The notes beneath the pieces are model-generated. The model had not been told where the DNA came from and did not search any database. It saw nothing but the letters and a program-made list of their open reading frames with translations. 64,000 nt of DNA from JAVBMP01 sp031552195 (lineage in GTDB: Bacteria; Desulfobacterota; Desulfovibrionia; Desulfovibrionales; Desulfovibrionaceae), in the NCBI GenBank assembly GCA_031552195.1, contig JAVBMT010000017.1:1-64000 (forward strand). The letters are read 5' to 3'. Both the position numbers and the translations under genes were made by a program. Each line of letters begins with the position of its first letter. The stretch's first letter is position 1. Of this stretch, positions 28,427 through 36,802 are shown one piece after another.

Positions 28427-28639
28427 ATGGAACTTGACGGAACTCTTCTGGAAATTCTGGCCTGCCCGGTTTGCCTGGGCGGTTTTATACCGCTGGAAAG
28501 CAGCGGAGAGAACCGGGAAGGTTTGTTCTGCCCGGCCTGCCAACTGATTTACCCGGTGCGTGAAAATATTCCCGTGCTTTTGCAGTCTGAAGCGGTGTCT
28601 TTGAAAGACTGGGCTGACGTTCAGGAGGCCGCGAAATAA
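28427..28639 (+). CDS. Trm112-family zinc-ribbon-like protein
   Basis: A 70-residue Trm112/YcaR-like protein with two Cys pairs (ILACPVCLGGF near residue 10 and FCPACQLIYPVRENIPVLL near 34) forming a small zinc-binding or zinc-ribbon-like fold. Relatives activate methyltransferases or appear beside lipid A genes; the partner here is unknown. The ATG at 28427 is favoured over 28421 because AGGG sits six bases before it. Its last 19 bases overlap the end of the convergent macro-domain gene. Confidence 0.85.
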   Translation: MELDGTLLEILACPVCLGGFIPLESSGENREGLFCPACQLIYPVRENIPVLLQSEAVSLKDWADVQEAAK

Positions 28640-29154
28640 TTTTCAAGCGCTTCGCGATGGGCCTTGGCCGAGTCTTCGGAAAAACAGACCAGCCGCACTT
28701 CTTCCAGTTCTTCATGTTCCCGCAGGAATTCCGCTATAACACGCACCGCAATGGCGGCCGCCCGTTCGCGCGGGAAGCCGTATACCCCTGTTGAAATAGC
28801 CGGAAAGGCCGCCGTTTTCGCGCCAAGGCGCAGGGCTTCATGCAATGAGGAACGGTAGGCGGAAGCCAGAAGCCCGTCTTCATCGTTTTTCCCGCCGCGC
28901 CAGACGGGGCCTACGGTGTGGATGACCCACCCGGCGGGCAGGTTATAGCCGCCCGTGGATTTGGCTTGCCCGGTGGGGCACCCGCCCAGGGCGCGGCAGG
29001 CGCGCAAGAGTTCCGGCCCGGCGGCCCGGTGTATGGCTCCGTCCACTCCGCCTCCGCCCAGCAGAGAGTTGTTGGCGGCGTTTACAATAACGTCAACGCT
29101 CTCCCTGGTGATATCCCCTGCCAGAACCTTGATTCTTTTCCTGGCGTCATTCAT
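28621..29154 (-). CDS. Macro-domain protein (YmdB-like ADP-ribose hydrolase)
   Basis: A 177-residue macro domain that binds ADP-ribose and, in YmdB relatives, deacetylates O-acetyl-ADP-ribose or removes ADP-ribose from proteins. Key segments are KVLAGDITRESVDVIVNAAN, SLLGGGGVDGAIHRAAG, GYNLPAGWVIHTVGPVW and FPAISTGVYGFPRE. All substrate-loop glycines are present. It lies 22 bases downstream of the Crp/Fnr gene stop-to-start order (29177 then 29154) and may share its transcript. Tail-to-tail overlap with the Trm112 gene is 19 bases. Confidence 0.92.
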   Translation of the reverse strand: MNDARKRIKVLAGDITRESVDVIVNAANNSLLGGGGVDGAIHRAAGPELLRACRALGGCPTGQAKSTGGYNLPAGWVIHTVGPVWRGGKNDEDGLLASAYRSSLHEALRLGAKTAAFPAISTGVYGFPRERAAAIAVRVIAEFLREHEELEEVRLVCFSEDSAKAHREALENYFAAS

Positions 29155-29176
29155 GACAGGCTCCGCATGTGGCGGC

Positions 29177-29848
29177 TTATTCCTTGGCGTAAAGCCAGAG
29201 CTGTTCCATGTTCAGCACTACAAGTTCATTGCGGCTGTAAGATTTTATAACGCCTTCATCTTTAAGGCGGGTCATGGCCTTGTGCAGGGAACCGCGGTGA
29301 ATGCCCAGCAAGGCCGCGCAATCCTGGTGAGAAAGGTGGGGCACTATTTTGTTGCCTTCTTTCTGATATATGGTCATAGCGTACAGCATGCGGCAAACGT
29401 TTGTAAACACGTCGAAAAGGCCCGTGTTGCAAAGTTGCCTGAACAGGCAACCGCTTTTAAAACTGATTGATTCCACCCAATTAAGCATGATTTTGGGGTG
29501 CTCTGAGATGAAAGATTCTGAAGTGACGATTGATTTTTTGAAATAGATTGTTTTGGTGGGGGCGACAGGCGTGAAAATGCAGGCGCTCCCTTCGGATATT
29601 GCCGGTATTTCATTGAACAGGGTTCCGCCGCCCAGGAAAAACAGCACCCGTTCCTGGCCCTCGGAGGCGATGTAAGATAAGCGGACGCAGCCGTCCAGAA
29701 TGTAGTAAAGGCCTTCCGCGTTATATTTGTCGTCAACGGCCAGAATCTGCTTGTGCTTGAAGTTGACCGGAATGCCCAGATGCAGGACGTCCGCCCAGGG
29801 AGCGTTGAGATTTTTCAGAATGAGGGGATAAAAGATCGATGAAGACAT
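29177..29848 (-). CDS. Crp/Fnr-family transcriptional regulator
   Basis: A 223-residue regulator with an N-terminal cyclic-nucleotide-binding fold (GLYYILDGCVRLSYIASEGQ, then ERVLFFLGGGTLFNE) and a C-terminal winged helix (LSHQDCAALLGIHRGSLHKA, MTRLKDEGVI). The N-terminal Cys cluster of true FNR is missing, so it is not an iron-sulfur oxygen sensor of that kind; the ligand is unknown. A minus-strand promoter lies at 29969-29997. The macro-domain gene follows directly. Confidence 0.88.
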   Translation of the reverse strand: MSSSIFYPLILKNLNAPWADVLHLGIPVNFKHKQILAVDDKYNAEGLYYILDGCVRLSYIASEGQERVLFFLGGGTLFNEIPAISEGSACIFTPVAPTKTIYFKKSIVTSESFISEHPKIMLNWVESISFKSGCLFRQLCNTGLFDVFTNVCRMLYAMTIYQKEGNKIVPHLSHQDCAALLGIHRGSLHKAMTRLKDEGVIKSYSRNELVVLNMEQLWLYAKE

Positions 29849-29968
29849 TTTGAACCTCGCGGTGGGTGGAACCCGCCTGTTTGCCGTCAGCCGCGCGGCA
29901 GCCGGAGCAATGAAATGTTTTCAATGGTGATTCGCTCCGCATAACGCGATAAATCATTTGCTGTACTA

Positions 29969-29997
29969 CTATTAGTATATACCGTGTTTTTTGTCCA
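29969..29997 (-). promoter_or_regulatory. Promoter of the Crp/Fnr gene
   Basis: On the minus strand TGGACA (29997-29992), 17 bases and TAATAG (29974-29969) form a sigma-70 promoter about 120 bases before the start codon. The -10 region, ACTAATAGTA, is identical to that of the tRNA-Leu(CAA) promoter facing the other way. Confidence 0.5.
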
Positions 29998-30148
29998 GAT
30001 GCCCGCATAACATTCGGTTTTTTCAAACTTTTTCAGGGAAATTGCGTTCATTTTTCCTGGCAATCCGCGGAATGGATATATCTAACGGATGGTAAGGATT
30101 TCTTGGGCGAAATTTTCTGTAAATGTCGTGATTTGCCTTGCTCCGGCC

Positions 30149-30178
30149 TTGACAAATGCCGTGTTTTCGCACTAATAG
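30149..30178 (+). promoter_or_regulatory. Promoter of tRNA-Leu(CAA)
   Basis: TTGACA (30149-30154), an 18-base spacer and TAATAG (30173-30178) end 14 bases before the tRNA. With a 17-base spacer the -10 would read CTAATA. Confidence 0.65.
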
Positions 30179-30192
30179 TACCGGAGCAATCG

Positions 30193-30279
30193 GCCGGGAT
30201 GGTGGAATTGGTAGACGCAGCGGACTCAAAATCCGCCGCCCGCAAGGGCTTGCGAGTTCAAGTCTCGCTCCCGGTACCA
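30193..30279 (+). tRNA. tRNA-Leu (CAA)
   Basis: An 87-base type II tRNA with acceptor arms GCCGGGA/TCCCGGT, encoded CCA, a long variable arm and anticodon stem GCGGA/TCCGC around CTCAAAA, giving anticodon CAA. Confidence 0.95.
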
Positions 30280-30289
30280 GGTAAAATTC

Positions 30290-30318
30290 AAAGGGTTACA
30301 GAAATGTGGCCCTTTTTT
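30290..30318 (+). terminator. Terminator of tRNA-Leu(CAA)
   Basis: AAAGGG and CCCTTT arms around a 14-base loop run into a T6 tract. The sequence closely resembles the terminator after tRNA-Phe at 61579. Confidence 0.75.
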
Positions 30319-30533
30319 GCGTTTTTTTTACTGTATCTGTCCCTTCCCTCCCCCAAAAAAAAACGCCCATCCCCACAACCTTACCCCGAAACAGAAGCGC
30401 CACGGCACATAGAAGTTTCGCCCATCTGGGCGCACGTTTTTTTCCATGCGGGCGCAACGCTGCTCGGAGCTTGCCTTTTCAGGAGAAATAAGCTTGTATC
30501 TGAAAATTCGGCAGAATGGGAGCGCAGGCGATA

Positions 30534-31505
30534 ATGACCCTTGATATTTACAATACGGCCATGAACATAGGCAACGGCGTCTGGCAGGAATGGATGCAAA
30601 GCGGGCCCAGGAGGCCCGGTCATTTTTCCGTGCGCAACGTTCATGAAGGCGCGGAAAGTATCGAGTTGGCCCTTATTTTGGAACTGCGTTTCGGCAATCT
30701 TTACGCGGCGGTGAAAAACGGGCTGCGTTTCGCCCTGCATTACGCCATTCCCAAGGTCTATGTGCATAACACCGTGCATGCGAACAGCATGCTGGGTTTT
30801 GACGGCGATATCCTTTTTTCCGGCCTGCCGGAGGAACGGCACGAGGCTGTAACCGTTTACATGAAGTATTTTTGCGCCTTCGAATTTATGAACAAACGTT
30901 ATGCTGGAGAGGGAGGAGAGCATGAGCTCAGGGCGCGCGGGATTATGAAAAAAGCCCTGCTTTGCCGGAGCGATCTTGATTTGCCGCCCGAGGTTATGGT
31001 CATTCACCTGCGTTCCGGCGACGTTTTCAGCACCAACTTTTACCAGAATTACGGGCAGCCGCCCCTGGCCTGGTATCAGGCCTGCATTTCAGCCCATGCG
31101 GCGCGGCACGGCGCGGTTTTCGTCATTATCGTGTTTGAAGACAGGCTTAATCCTTGTGTGAATGGGCTTGAGGGCTGGTGCAGGCAAAATTCCATTCCCC
31201 TGAAAATGCAGTCAGGTTCTCTGCCGGAAGATTACGCTTACCTGATGAGCGCCAGAACCCTGGTCGATTCGCGTGGAACGTTTACCCTGGCCGCCAAGGA
31301 GCTTAACGCCTCGCTTGAAAACCTGTACAGCTTTCAGTGGAAATACTGCCCGGACGGAAGCTATTTTCCGGCTTACGGATGGGAAAACACGCCGGAACAA
31401 CAGGCTATGATGGTGAACCTGCCGCGCGAAAAGCTTATTTTGCCGGAAAATCTTTATGAATTGAGCCGGAGCGATGCGGAACGGTCGCGCTTGGGAACGT
31501 TTTAA
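30534..31505 (+). CDS. Putative fucosyltransferase-like glycosyltransferase
   Basis: This 323-residue soluble protein has an internal VMVIHLRSGDVF segment (about residue 152) that resembles the HxRxGD nucleotide-sugar motif of GT11/GT23-type fucosyltransferases, and a later STLVDSRGTFTLAAKELNAS-like region (ARTLVDSRGTFTLAAKEL) matching the donor-binding end of that fold. It may add a sugar to a surface glycan. No glycan operon surrounds it. An ATG at 30516 would add six residues; the start is uncertain. The call is tentative. Confidence 0.5.
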   Translation: MTLDIYNTAMNIGNGVWQEWMQSGPRRPGHFSVRNVHEGAESIELALILELRFGNLYAAVKNGLRFALHYAIPKVYVHNTVHANSMLGFDGDILFSGLPEERHEAVTVYMKYFCAFEFMNKRYAGEGGEHELRARGIMKKALLCRSDLDLPPEVMVIHLRSGDVFSTNFYQNYGQPPLAWYQACISAHAARHGAVFVIIVFEDRLNPCVNGLEGWCRQNSIPLKMQSGSLPEDYAYLMSARTLVDSRGTFTLAAKELNASLENLYSFQWKYCPDGSYFPAYGWENTPEQQAMMVNLPREKLILPENLYELSRSDAERSRLGTF

Positions 31506-31630
31506 ATTTCAGCGTGTGCGGCAAGGTATTCGTCACAGCAAGCTGAAAGGCGTCTTCCGGGCGAGATGTTTTGCGCGGGAGGCCGCCTGACGATGAACGC
31601 GGCTGGAAATATTTATCCTGCGGGCAGCAT

Positions 31631-32254
31631 CTAGCGGAAGACAAGGTTAAGCATGTCCCCGACGTTTTTGATGCGCGTCACCCGCCATGTGCCGTTTTGT
31701 TCTTCCATATCCAGCAGCAGGTTATAAACGCTGTTGTCGTAATAATCCTTGACCGAGGTGGCGACCACCGCCTGGCGGCCTTTCTCTTCAAGCGTCTTGC
31801 TGTTCATGAATTCCTTGCGGTTCTGGTCAATGCCCCCGAATTGCAGGAAAAGCCCGCCGTCCAACCCGTTCGCCGGAACCGGTTTTCCGGCGAAACTGCC
31901 GGTTTTTACGCCGTAAATTACGAACTTGCGCGTTTCGGAAACCACGAGCTGGGTGGCCATAAGCTTGGAAGCGGCGTTGCCGGAGTTAACCCCGGTCAAG
32001 ATTGCCGCGATGGTGGGGTCGAGGTTAAGTTTGCTTTCATCCACGGCTTTTGTCACCATGGGCAGCAGGGTGTTCATGGCGTCGCCTATAACCGCGTTCA
32101 GATCGATGTATTTTTCCACCGCGCCGCTGTCGCGGCTGTCAACGGCTTTCTGCAGGAGGTTCATGGTTTCGTCCGGCCTGGCGGCCAGGGCGGAGAAAGG
32201 CAGGCTGAACAAAAGAAGGCTAAGGGCGAATATGGCTTTTTTATGGGCGGTCAT
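31631..32254 (-). CDS. Exported DUF2939-like protein
   Basis: A 207-residue protein with a cleavable signal peptide (KKAIFALSLLLFSLPFSALA) and a mature part that resembles DUF2939 proteins: tandem helices (MNLLQKAVDSRDSGAVEKYI), then LNAVIGDAMNTLL and a C-terminal beta region ending in TRIKNVGDMLNLVF. Its function is unknown; it should be periplasmic. Its ATG overlaps the ribF stop by four bases, so it is translationally coupled to ribF. Confidence 0.7.
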   Translation of the reverse strand: MTAHKKAIFALSLLLFSLPFSALAARPDETMNLLQKAVDSRDSGAVEKYIDLNAVIGDAMNTLLPMVTKAVDESKLNLDPTIAAILTGVNSGNAASKLMATQLVVSETRKFVIYGVKTGSFAGKPVPANGLDGGLFLQFGGIDQNRKEFMNSKTLEEKGRQAVVATSVKDYYDNSVYNLLLDMEEQNGTWRVTRIKNVGDMLNLVFR

Positions 32255-33270
32255 GCAATTTCCTTTATGGCTGCGGAGTCGTTGAAAGGGGCGCAGCCCG
32301 CCGAGGCTGCCGGCAGGATTTTACGCGCAAGGCGGACGTCTTCCGCAATACGGTCTTTTAAGGCGTCCAATCCGGCGAATTTTTCTTCAGAGCGCAATTT
32401 TTTGATGAAATACACGCGCAGGGTTTGTCCGTAGATTTCCGCGTCAAAATCAAGCAGGTGCGTTTCAATCGTCAGGCCTGTGTCCGCGAAGCTCGGGTTG
32501 AAGCCGATGTTGGTTACGGCCTGGTAACAGGTTCCGGCGTATTCCGCCAGCGTCGCATACACGCCGACAACCGGCCTGACGTAACCCGGCGCTTCCAGGT
32601 TGGCGGTGGGAAAGCCAAGCAGCGGCCCACCGCGCCCCATTCCATGCACAACCCTGCCCTCAATGCCGTAATAGCGGCCCAAAAGCGGAGCGGTTTCTTC
32701 CGGTTTCCCTTCAGACAGCAGCTTGCGGATTCGGGTTGAGCTTACCACTTCACCGCCTATGAGCAAGGGGGGGACTTCACGCACCGCGAAACTTTCTTCC
32801 GGCGGCAAGCCTCGCGCCACCCGGCGCAGCAGCGCCGCGTCACCTTTCCTGTCTTTGCCGAAACAGCAGTCGTAACCGGCAATAACAGAACGCGCTCCCA
32901 AGGCTTTATGCAAAATTTCCATGGTGAAATCTTCGGCTGTCCGTTCGGCCAGCGCCTCGGCGAACGGCAGCACCAGCGTTGCCTTGACGCCTTGGGCGGC
33001 CAGAAGGTCCAGCTTTCTGGGCAGCGGGGTGAGATCAAGTTCCGGCGGCAGAGGGTCTGAAGAATTTCCGGCTTTGGAGCGCTTGAAAAAATGCCTGGGG
33101 TTAGGGTCGAAAGTGACGGCGAGAGAAGGGAGGCCAAGGCGCGCGGCCTCTTCATTCAGCGCGGCGAGCAGGCTTTGGTGGCCCATGTGCACCCCGTCAA
33201 AGTTGCCTACCGTGGCCGCCACGCCGGAAGGAAAACCGGGCAGGTCGGAAAGTCCTTTTATAATAAGCAC
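32251..33270 (-). CDS. ribF: Bifunctional riboflavin kinase / FAD synthetase
   Basis: RibF phosphorylates riboflavin to FMN and adenylates FMN to FAD. The 339-residue protein has the FAD-synthetase half first (AATVGNFDGVHMGHQSLLAA, then TFDPNPRHFF and VSSTRIRKLLSEGK) and the kinase half second (GRGGPLLGFPTANLEAPGY, VTNIGFNPSF, ETHLLDFDAEIYGQTLRVYF). A 25-residue C-terminal extension rich in Ala is unusual and ends in the overlap with the next gene. Both active sites look complete. Confidence 0.96.
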   Translation of the reverse strand: MLIIKGLSDLPGFPSGVAATVGNFDGVHMGHQSLLAALNEEAARLGLPSLAVTFDPNPRHFFKRSKAGNSSDPLPPELDLTPLPRKLDLLAAQGVKATLVLPFAEALAERTAEDFTMEILHKALGARSVIAGYDCCFGKDRKGDAALLRRVARGLPPEESFAVREVPPLLIGGEVVSSTRIRKLLSEGKPEETAPLLGRYYGIEGRVVHGMGRGGPLLGFPTANLEAPGYVRPVVGVYATLAEYAGTCYQAVTNIGFNPSFADTGLTIETHLLDFDAEIYGQTLRVYFIKKLRSEEKFAGLDALKDRIAEDVRLARKILPAASAGCAPFNDSAAIKEIA

Positions 33271-33653
33271 GCGAATCCTTTGCCCATGTTTTTCCGGGCA
33301 AGAGCTGTTCTGCCAGAGATCTTTCTGTTCCGGACGGCCGCCGCAAGGCCGGAAAGAGCCTTACCGGGCGCACTATATCCGCTCTTTTCCCGTCAGGCAA
33401 GAACTCCGGAGAGCTTCGGCCGTTTTTGTCCAAACCAGGCCGGGAATGGCATTTCTTGAGGTGTTGGAGAAAAAGCGCGGGCCGCGTTGCCGCCAGATTG
33501 TTCCGCGCATTTTCCGCCCGCTGGCCTTCACGGTATAGCCGCCGGAGGACAATTGACATTCGGTACGTAACTTTATATTTTATAAATAAGGAATAATCTT
33601 TCCGGCGGCGGAGCAAGAGCGCCCCGCCGGAGAACGCCTGAAAGGAGGCGGTT
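33271..33653. other. Intergenic region between ribF and DUF6868 gene
   Basis: This divergent 383-base gap shows no gene. Its right third holds the promoter of the DUF6868 gene (33553-33581). The rest is GC-rich with only short inverted repeats. Confidence 0.4.
33553..33581 (+). promoter_or_regulatory. Promoter of the DUF6868 gene
   Basis: TTGACA (33553-33558), 17 bases and TATTTT (33576-33581) lie about 70 bases before the start codon. Confidence 0.5.
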
Positions 33654-33896
33654 ATGGCTATTGAAACATGGCGCGCGTTGTTCGGGTGGGCCACCCTTTT
33701 CAACTTCGGCCTGGTAACTGTCTGGTTCCTGCTGTTTGTGTACGCCAGAGGCTGGATATACCGCTTTCACGGCCGCTGGTTCACGCTTAGCCAGGAGAGT
33801 TTCCACAAGATACATTACGGCGGCATGGCCGCCTATAAGCTGTTCACCTGGTTTTTCTGCTTCGTGCCTTATCTTGTTTTGCGTTTTTGCCTGTAG
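33654..33896 (+). CDS. DUF6868-family small membrane protein
   Basis: An 80-residue protein with two transmembrane helices (about 10-32 and 58-78) flanking a short loop (GRWFTLSQESFHKIHYGGMA). It matches the DUF6868 pattern of small inner-membrane proteins of unknown function. AAAGGAGG is seven bases before the ATG. A strong bidirectional terminator separates it from tolB. Confidence 0.75.
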   Translation: MAIETWRALFGWATLFNFGLVTVWFLLFVYARGWIYRFHGRWFTLSQESFHKIHYGGMAAYKLFTWFFCFVPYLVLRFCL

Positions 33897-33924
33897 CTCA
33901 AAATATTTTTTACGCTTGCCGCAC

Positions 33925-33965
33925 AAAATAATAAGGGCCGGGAAAATTCCGGCCCTTATTATTTT
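33925..33965. terminator. Bidirectional terminator, DUF6868 gene / tolB
   Basis: A perfect stem AATAATAAGGGCCGG / CCGGCCCTTATTATT around a GAAAATT loop, with A and T tracts on the two flanks, ends both convergent genes. Confidence 0.85.
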
Positions 33966-33985
33966 GCGGTGCGTTTTTCCGCGTA

Positions 33986-35317
33986 TTATCTGTCCACCAG
34001 GCCCCAGGCCGGGAAGGAAGCGTCCCCCGCGCCGGTGGCCACCTCTTTGGCTGTGCCGCCAAAGCGGGTGGTCAGGTAGATTTTTTTCGTTCCGCTCCGG
34101 GTGGACATAAAGGCGATGAAGTATCCGTCCGGCGCGAATTCAGGCTGTTCATTGCTGCCTTCGAAGGTTATCTGGCTTTCCTTGCCGGTAGCCAGCTCAT
34201 GCACTATAAGCTGATGCCCGCCGCCCATCATGCGGCAGTATACCACATAATTCCCGTCCGGGCTGATGGAAGGGTCCGAGTTATATTTTCCTTCGTTGCT
34301 GATGCGGCGTACAGAGCCGCTGCGCATATCCTGCAGGTAGATATGCGGGTTGCCGGCCCGGCTGGAGGTAAAAACCATTTTGCTGCCCGTGGCGTCGACA
34401 GAGGGGGAAACGTCTATGCCCGAGCTGCTGATAAGTTTGCCCTTGCGCTGCAAGGAAGGGTTCAGCAGGAAAATGCTCGGAGAGTTGCCGTCTGTCAGGC
34501 TGACGGCGATGTCTCCGCTGGGCAGGAAGCAGGGGGCGATGACCGTGTTGCCCGGAAACTGCACTCGGCTGGTCTGGCCGGTGGCGGCGTTCCAAAGACC
34601 GAGGCCGTGGGTGCGCGGCTCTATGCTGGTGAAGATTATGCGGCTGGCGTCCTTTGACCAGGAGGGAGACATGGCTTCGCCCCGGATATTGGTGATCTGG
34701 CGCAGCCCACGCCCGGTCGGCCTTACTATCCATACGTCTTTCTGCTTCGGGCCGCTGGTTTTTACAAAGGCCAGGGTGGAGCGGAAGAAGTTTCCGTTTC
34801 CGATCAGGCGTTCAAGAAGCTGGGCGCAAAATTTGTCGGCCACATTGTCAACGCCGCTGGCCCCGCCGGCAACCGTATAAAGATTGCCGAACATATTTTC
34901 GCCGCTGAAGGGCTGATATGCGCGCAGTTCAACCTGACCGTCGCGCACCCAGTTGCTGGTGACCAAAATGTCAACGCCGGCGAGTTGAAAACGTTTAAGG
35001 TCAAGCCCTTGCCCGCTGGCCACCGGCAGGTTGGCCCCGCCCGGAACGGAATTGCCGGGCACTATATTCACAAACGGCAGGCAATTCAGGTTGGCGGTAA
35101 GGGTTTGCTGCATGGCGGACTTAAGCGAAGACTGGCCCAGAGGTTCCGCCAAGGCTATATTGGACCGTATGGTTTTATAGCCGCTTACCACGGCTCTGTC
35201 TCCGTTTGTCCAGTTGTCGTCAGCCTGGGCCGCGTTAACCGGGGCAAGGCAGAACAGCGTCAGGAAAAAGGCCAGTTTTAACAGCCCGTGGTTTATCACT
35301 TGAACATGCTTTCTCAT
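33986..35317 (-). CDS. tolB: Tol-Pal system beta-propeller protein
   Basis: TolB is the periplasmic beta-propeller that links TolA and Pal at the outer membrane during cell constriction. The 443-residue protein has a signal peptide (LLKLAFFLTLFCLAPVNAAQ), the two-lobed N-terminal TolB domain, then WD40-like blades with repeated F(T/S)S..., DG.....I and NSDPSISPDGNYVVYC segments. AGAGGAT precedes the ATG. It is the last gene of the tolQRAB operon; the gap from tolA is 18 bases. Pal is not found between tolB and the terminator. Confidence 0.95.
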   Translation of the reverse strand: MRKHVQVINHGLLKLAFFLTLFCLAPVNAAQADDNWTNGDRAVVSGYKTIRSNIALAEPLGQSSLKSAMQQTLTANLNCLPFVNIVPGNSVPGGANLPVASGQGLDLKRFQLAGVDILVTSNWVRDGQVELRAYQPFSGENMFGNLYTVAGGASGVDNVADKFCAQLLERLIGNGNFFRSTLAFVKTSGPKQKDVWIVRPTGRGLRQITNIRGEAMSPSWSKDASRIIFTSIEPRTHGLGLWNAATGQTSRVQFPGNTVIAPCFLPSGDIAVSLTDGNSPSIFLLNPSLQRKGKLISSSGIDVSPSVDATGSKMVFTSSRAGNPHIYLQDMRSGSVRRISNEGKYNSDPSISPDGNYVVYCRMMGGGHQLIVHELATGKESQITFEGSNEQPEFAPDGYFIAFMSTRSGTKKIYLTTRFGGTAKEVATGAGDASFPAWGLVDR

Positions 35318-35335
35318 GTATATCCTCTTATAGAG

Positions 35336-36316
35336 TTAATCTGTAAAATCAACCAGATAGTTTAAAAGCGGTTTTCCGTCCGGGGTCGGTTCAAGTTTGC
35401 GCGTAGCCTGAATGGCGCGCATGTTCATGGAGTCGTACAGGGAATCGCCCGAACGCGCGACCAGTTTCGCGCTGATGATGGTGCCGTCTGGCGCGATATC
35501 CAGGCTGTAGGTTGCAAGGCGTTTGCGGCCGTCTGCCGGTATGACCCCTTCGCGGTTTTCTTTTATGCGGGAAACCGTGGATTGGTTGTATGAACCCAAC
35601 TGCCCCCGGCCGTCTCCGCCGCCGCTGCCAGGGCCTGAACCGGTTCCGCCGGCTCCGGCTTCTTTGGCGAGGTCGGCGAGGTCGCCTTTAAGGATATCCT
35701 GGTCCGAACCTTTGCCTTTGCCTGAGCCGCCTTTTCCGCCCGTGGTCTTGGCGAGGTCGTCCAAAGCCTTTTGGGCGGCCTTGGGGTCAAGTTTTTTGTC
35801 ATCCGGTTTCGCGGTTGAGGGCTTGTCGCCAGGTTTAGCTTCCGGTTTTTTATCTTCAGGCTTCTTGTCTTCCGGTTTCTTTTCCGTCGGCTTGGGCGCT
35901 TCTTTGGCCTCTGGGTCTTTCACCGGAACGGCGTCCGGGTTTTCCTTCTTGGGCGGTTCTTCCACCGGTTTCGGCTTGGCCGCCGGTTCTTTCACGTCAG
36001 CCGGTTTAGAAGCCGCGTCCGGCGTTTTGTTTGTGTCTGGCTTGGGCGGAGGCGTGGCTTCTTTAGGGGCCGACTGGCCCTCGTCCGGCTTTTTCACGTC
36101 AGGCGGAGCGCTTGTTTTGCCGGGGTTTCTGGCCGGGCCGGAAGGAGTGGGGGGGCCTGGGTTCGGGCCGCCGATAGTATAGACCCCGCTGATGTCGATG
36201 GTTTTTCCAAGGTCTATCAGCGGCGGCCGCGAAACCGGCCAGAAGATGATGGCCGCGATGATGGCCGTGTGCAGAAACAGAGAAACCAGAAAACTGGCGC
36301 CGCGCGAGTCACCCAC
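35336..36316 (-). CDS. tolA: TolA / TonB-like energy transducer
   Basis: The 326-residue protein spans the envelope, linking TolQR to the periplasm. A single N-terminal helix (about 8-26) is followed by a Pro/Lys/Glu-rich linker (about 45-230) with EKKPEDKKPEDKK-type repeats, a Gly-rich stretch, and a C-terminal TonB_C-type domain with RKRLATYSLDIAPDGTIISA. The start codon is GTG, three bases after tolR. The C-terminal domain reads more like TonB than classical TolA, but its place between tolR and tolB supports tolA. Confidence 0.85.
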   Translation of the reverse strand: MGDSRGASFLVSLFLHTAIIAAIIFWPVSRPPLIDLGKTIDISGVYTIGGPNPGPPTPSGPARNPGKTSAPPDVKKPDEGQSAPKEATPPPKPDTNKTPDAASKPADVKEPAAKPKPVEEPPKKENPDAVPVKDPEAKEAPKPTEKKPEDKKPEDKKPEAKPGDKPSTAKPDDKKLDPKAAQKALDDLAKTTGGKGGSGKGKGSDQDILKGDLADLAKEAGAGGTGSGPGSGGGDGRGQLGSYNQSTVSRIKENREGVIPADGRKRLATYSLDIAPDGTIISAKLVARSGDSLYDSMNMRAIQATRKLEPTPDGKPLLNYLVDFTD

Positions 36317-36319
36317 AGC

Positions 36320-36757
36320 TTATTTTCCCCCGGCGGTTTTCACGCTTTCGTCTTTGGGAGATGACGCGATAACGCTCAGGCGGTTGACCCCGGCTATGGT
36401 GGCGCGGCCCATAACGTCAATAACCTGCCCGTAAGGCAGGCCCGTGTCCGCTTTCAGGAAAAGCTGCTTGTTCTGGGCGGTTACCGCCTGGCGCAGCACG
36501 GCGTCGAGGGTGTCAAGAGTGACTTCCTGGCTTTCCAGGTACATTTTGCCGTCTTTGGTAATGGTAAGCACCAGGTGGTCGGCGTCCGTAGGCATAACCT
36601 TGACGGCCCGCGTTTCCGGGAGTGTAAGGTCAAGCCCTTCGGTCATCATTGGGGCGGTAACCATGAAGATGATCAGCAAAACGAGCATTACGTCCACAAA
36701 CGGCGTAACGTTGATTTCCGAGACAAAGCCTTTGTTGTTTCCTACTGAAGCGCCCAT
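36320..36757 (-). CDS. tolR: Tol-Pal system ExbD-family protein
   Basis: TolR pairs with TolQ to form the proton-driven motor that energises TolA. The 145-residue protein has one N-terminal transmembrane segment with the essential Asp (INVTPFVDVMLVLLIIFMVT, residues about 16-35) and a periplasmic ExbD domain. The gap to tolQ is 45 bases. The C-terminus is slightly longer and Lys-rich. Confidence 0.93.
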   Translation of the reverse strand: MGASVGNNKGFVSEINVTPFVDVMLVLLIIFMVTAPMMTEGLDLTLPETRAVKVMPTDADHLVLTITKDGKMYLESQEVTLDTLDAVLRQAVTAQNKQLFLKADTGLPYGQVIDVMGRATIAGVNRLSVIASSPKDESVKTAGGK

Positions 36758-36802
36758 GGGGCCTCCTGCGCTATGAAAAGGCGGAGCTGGCCGCCGGAGA
36801 GG

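Noticed and set aside
33370..33400. TATATCCGCTCTT as another MITE end
   Set aside because: Only eight bases match, no second end was found, and the flank is not TA.
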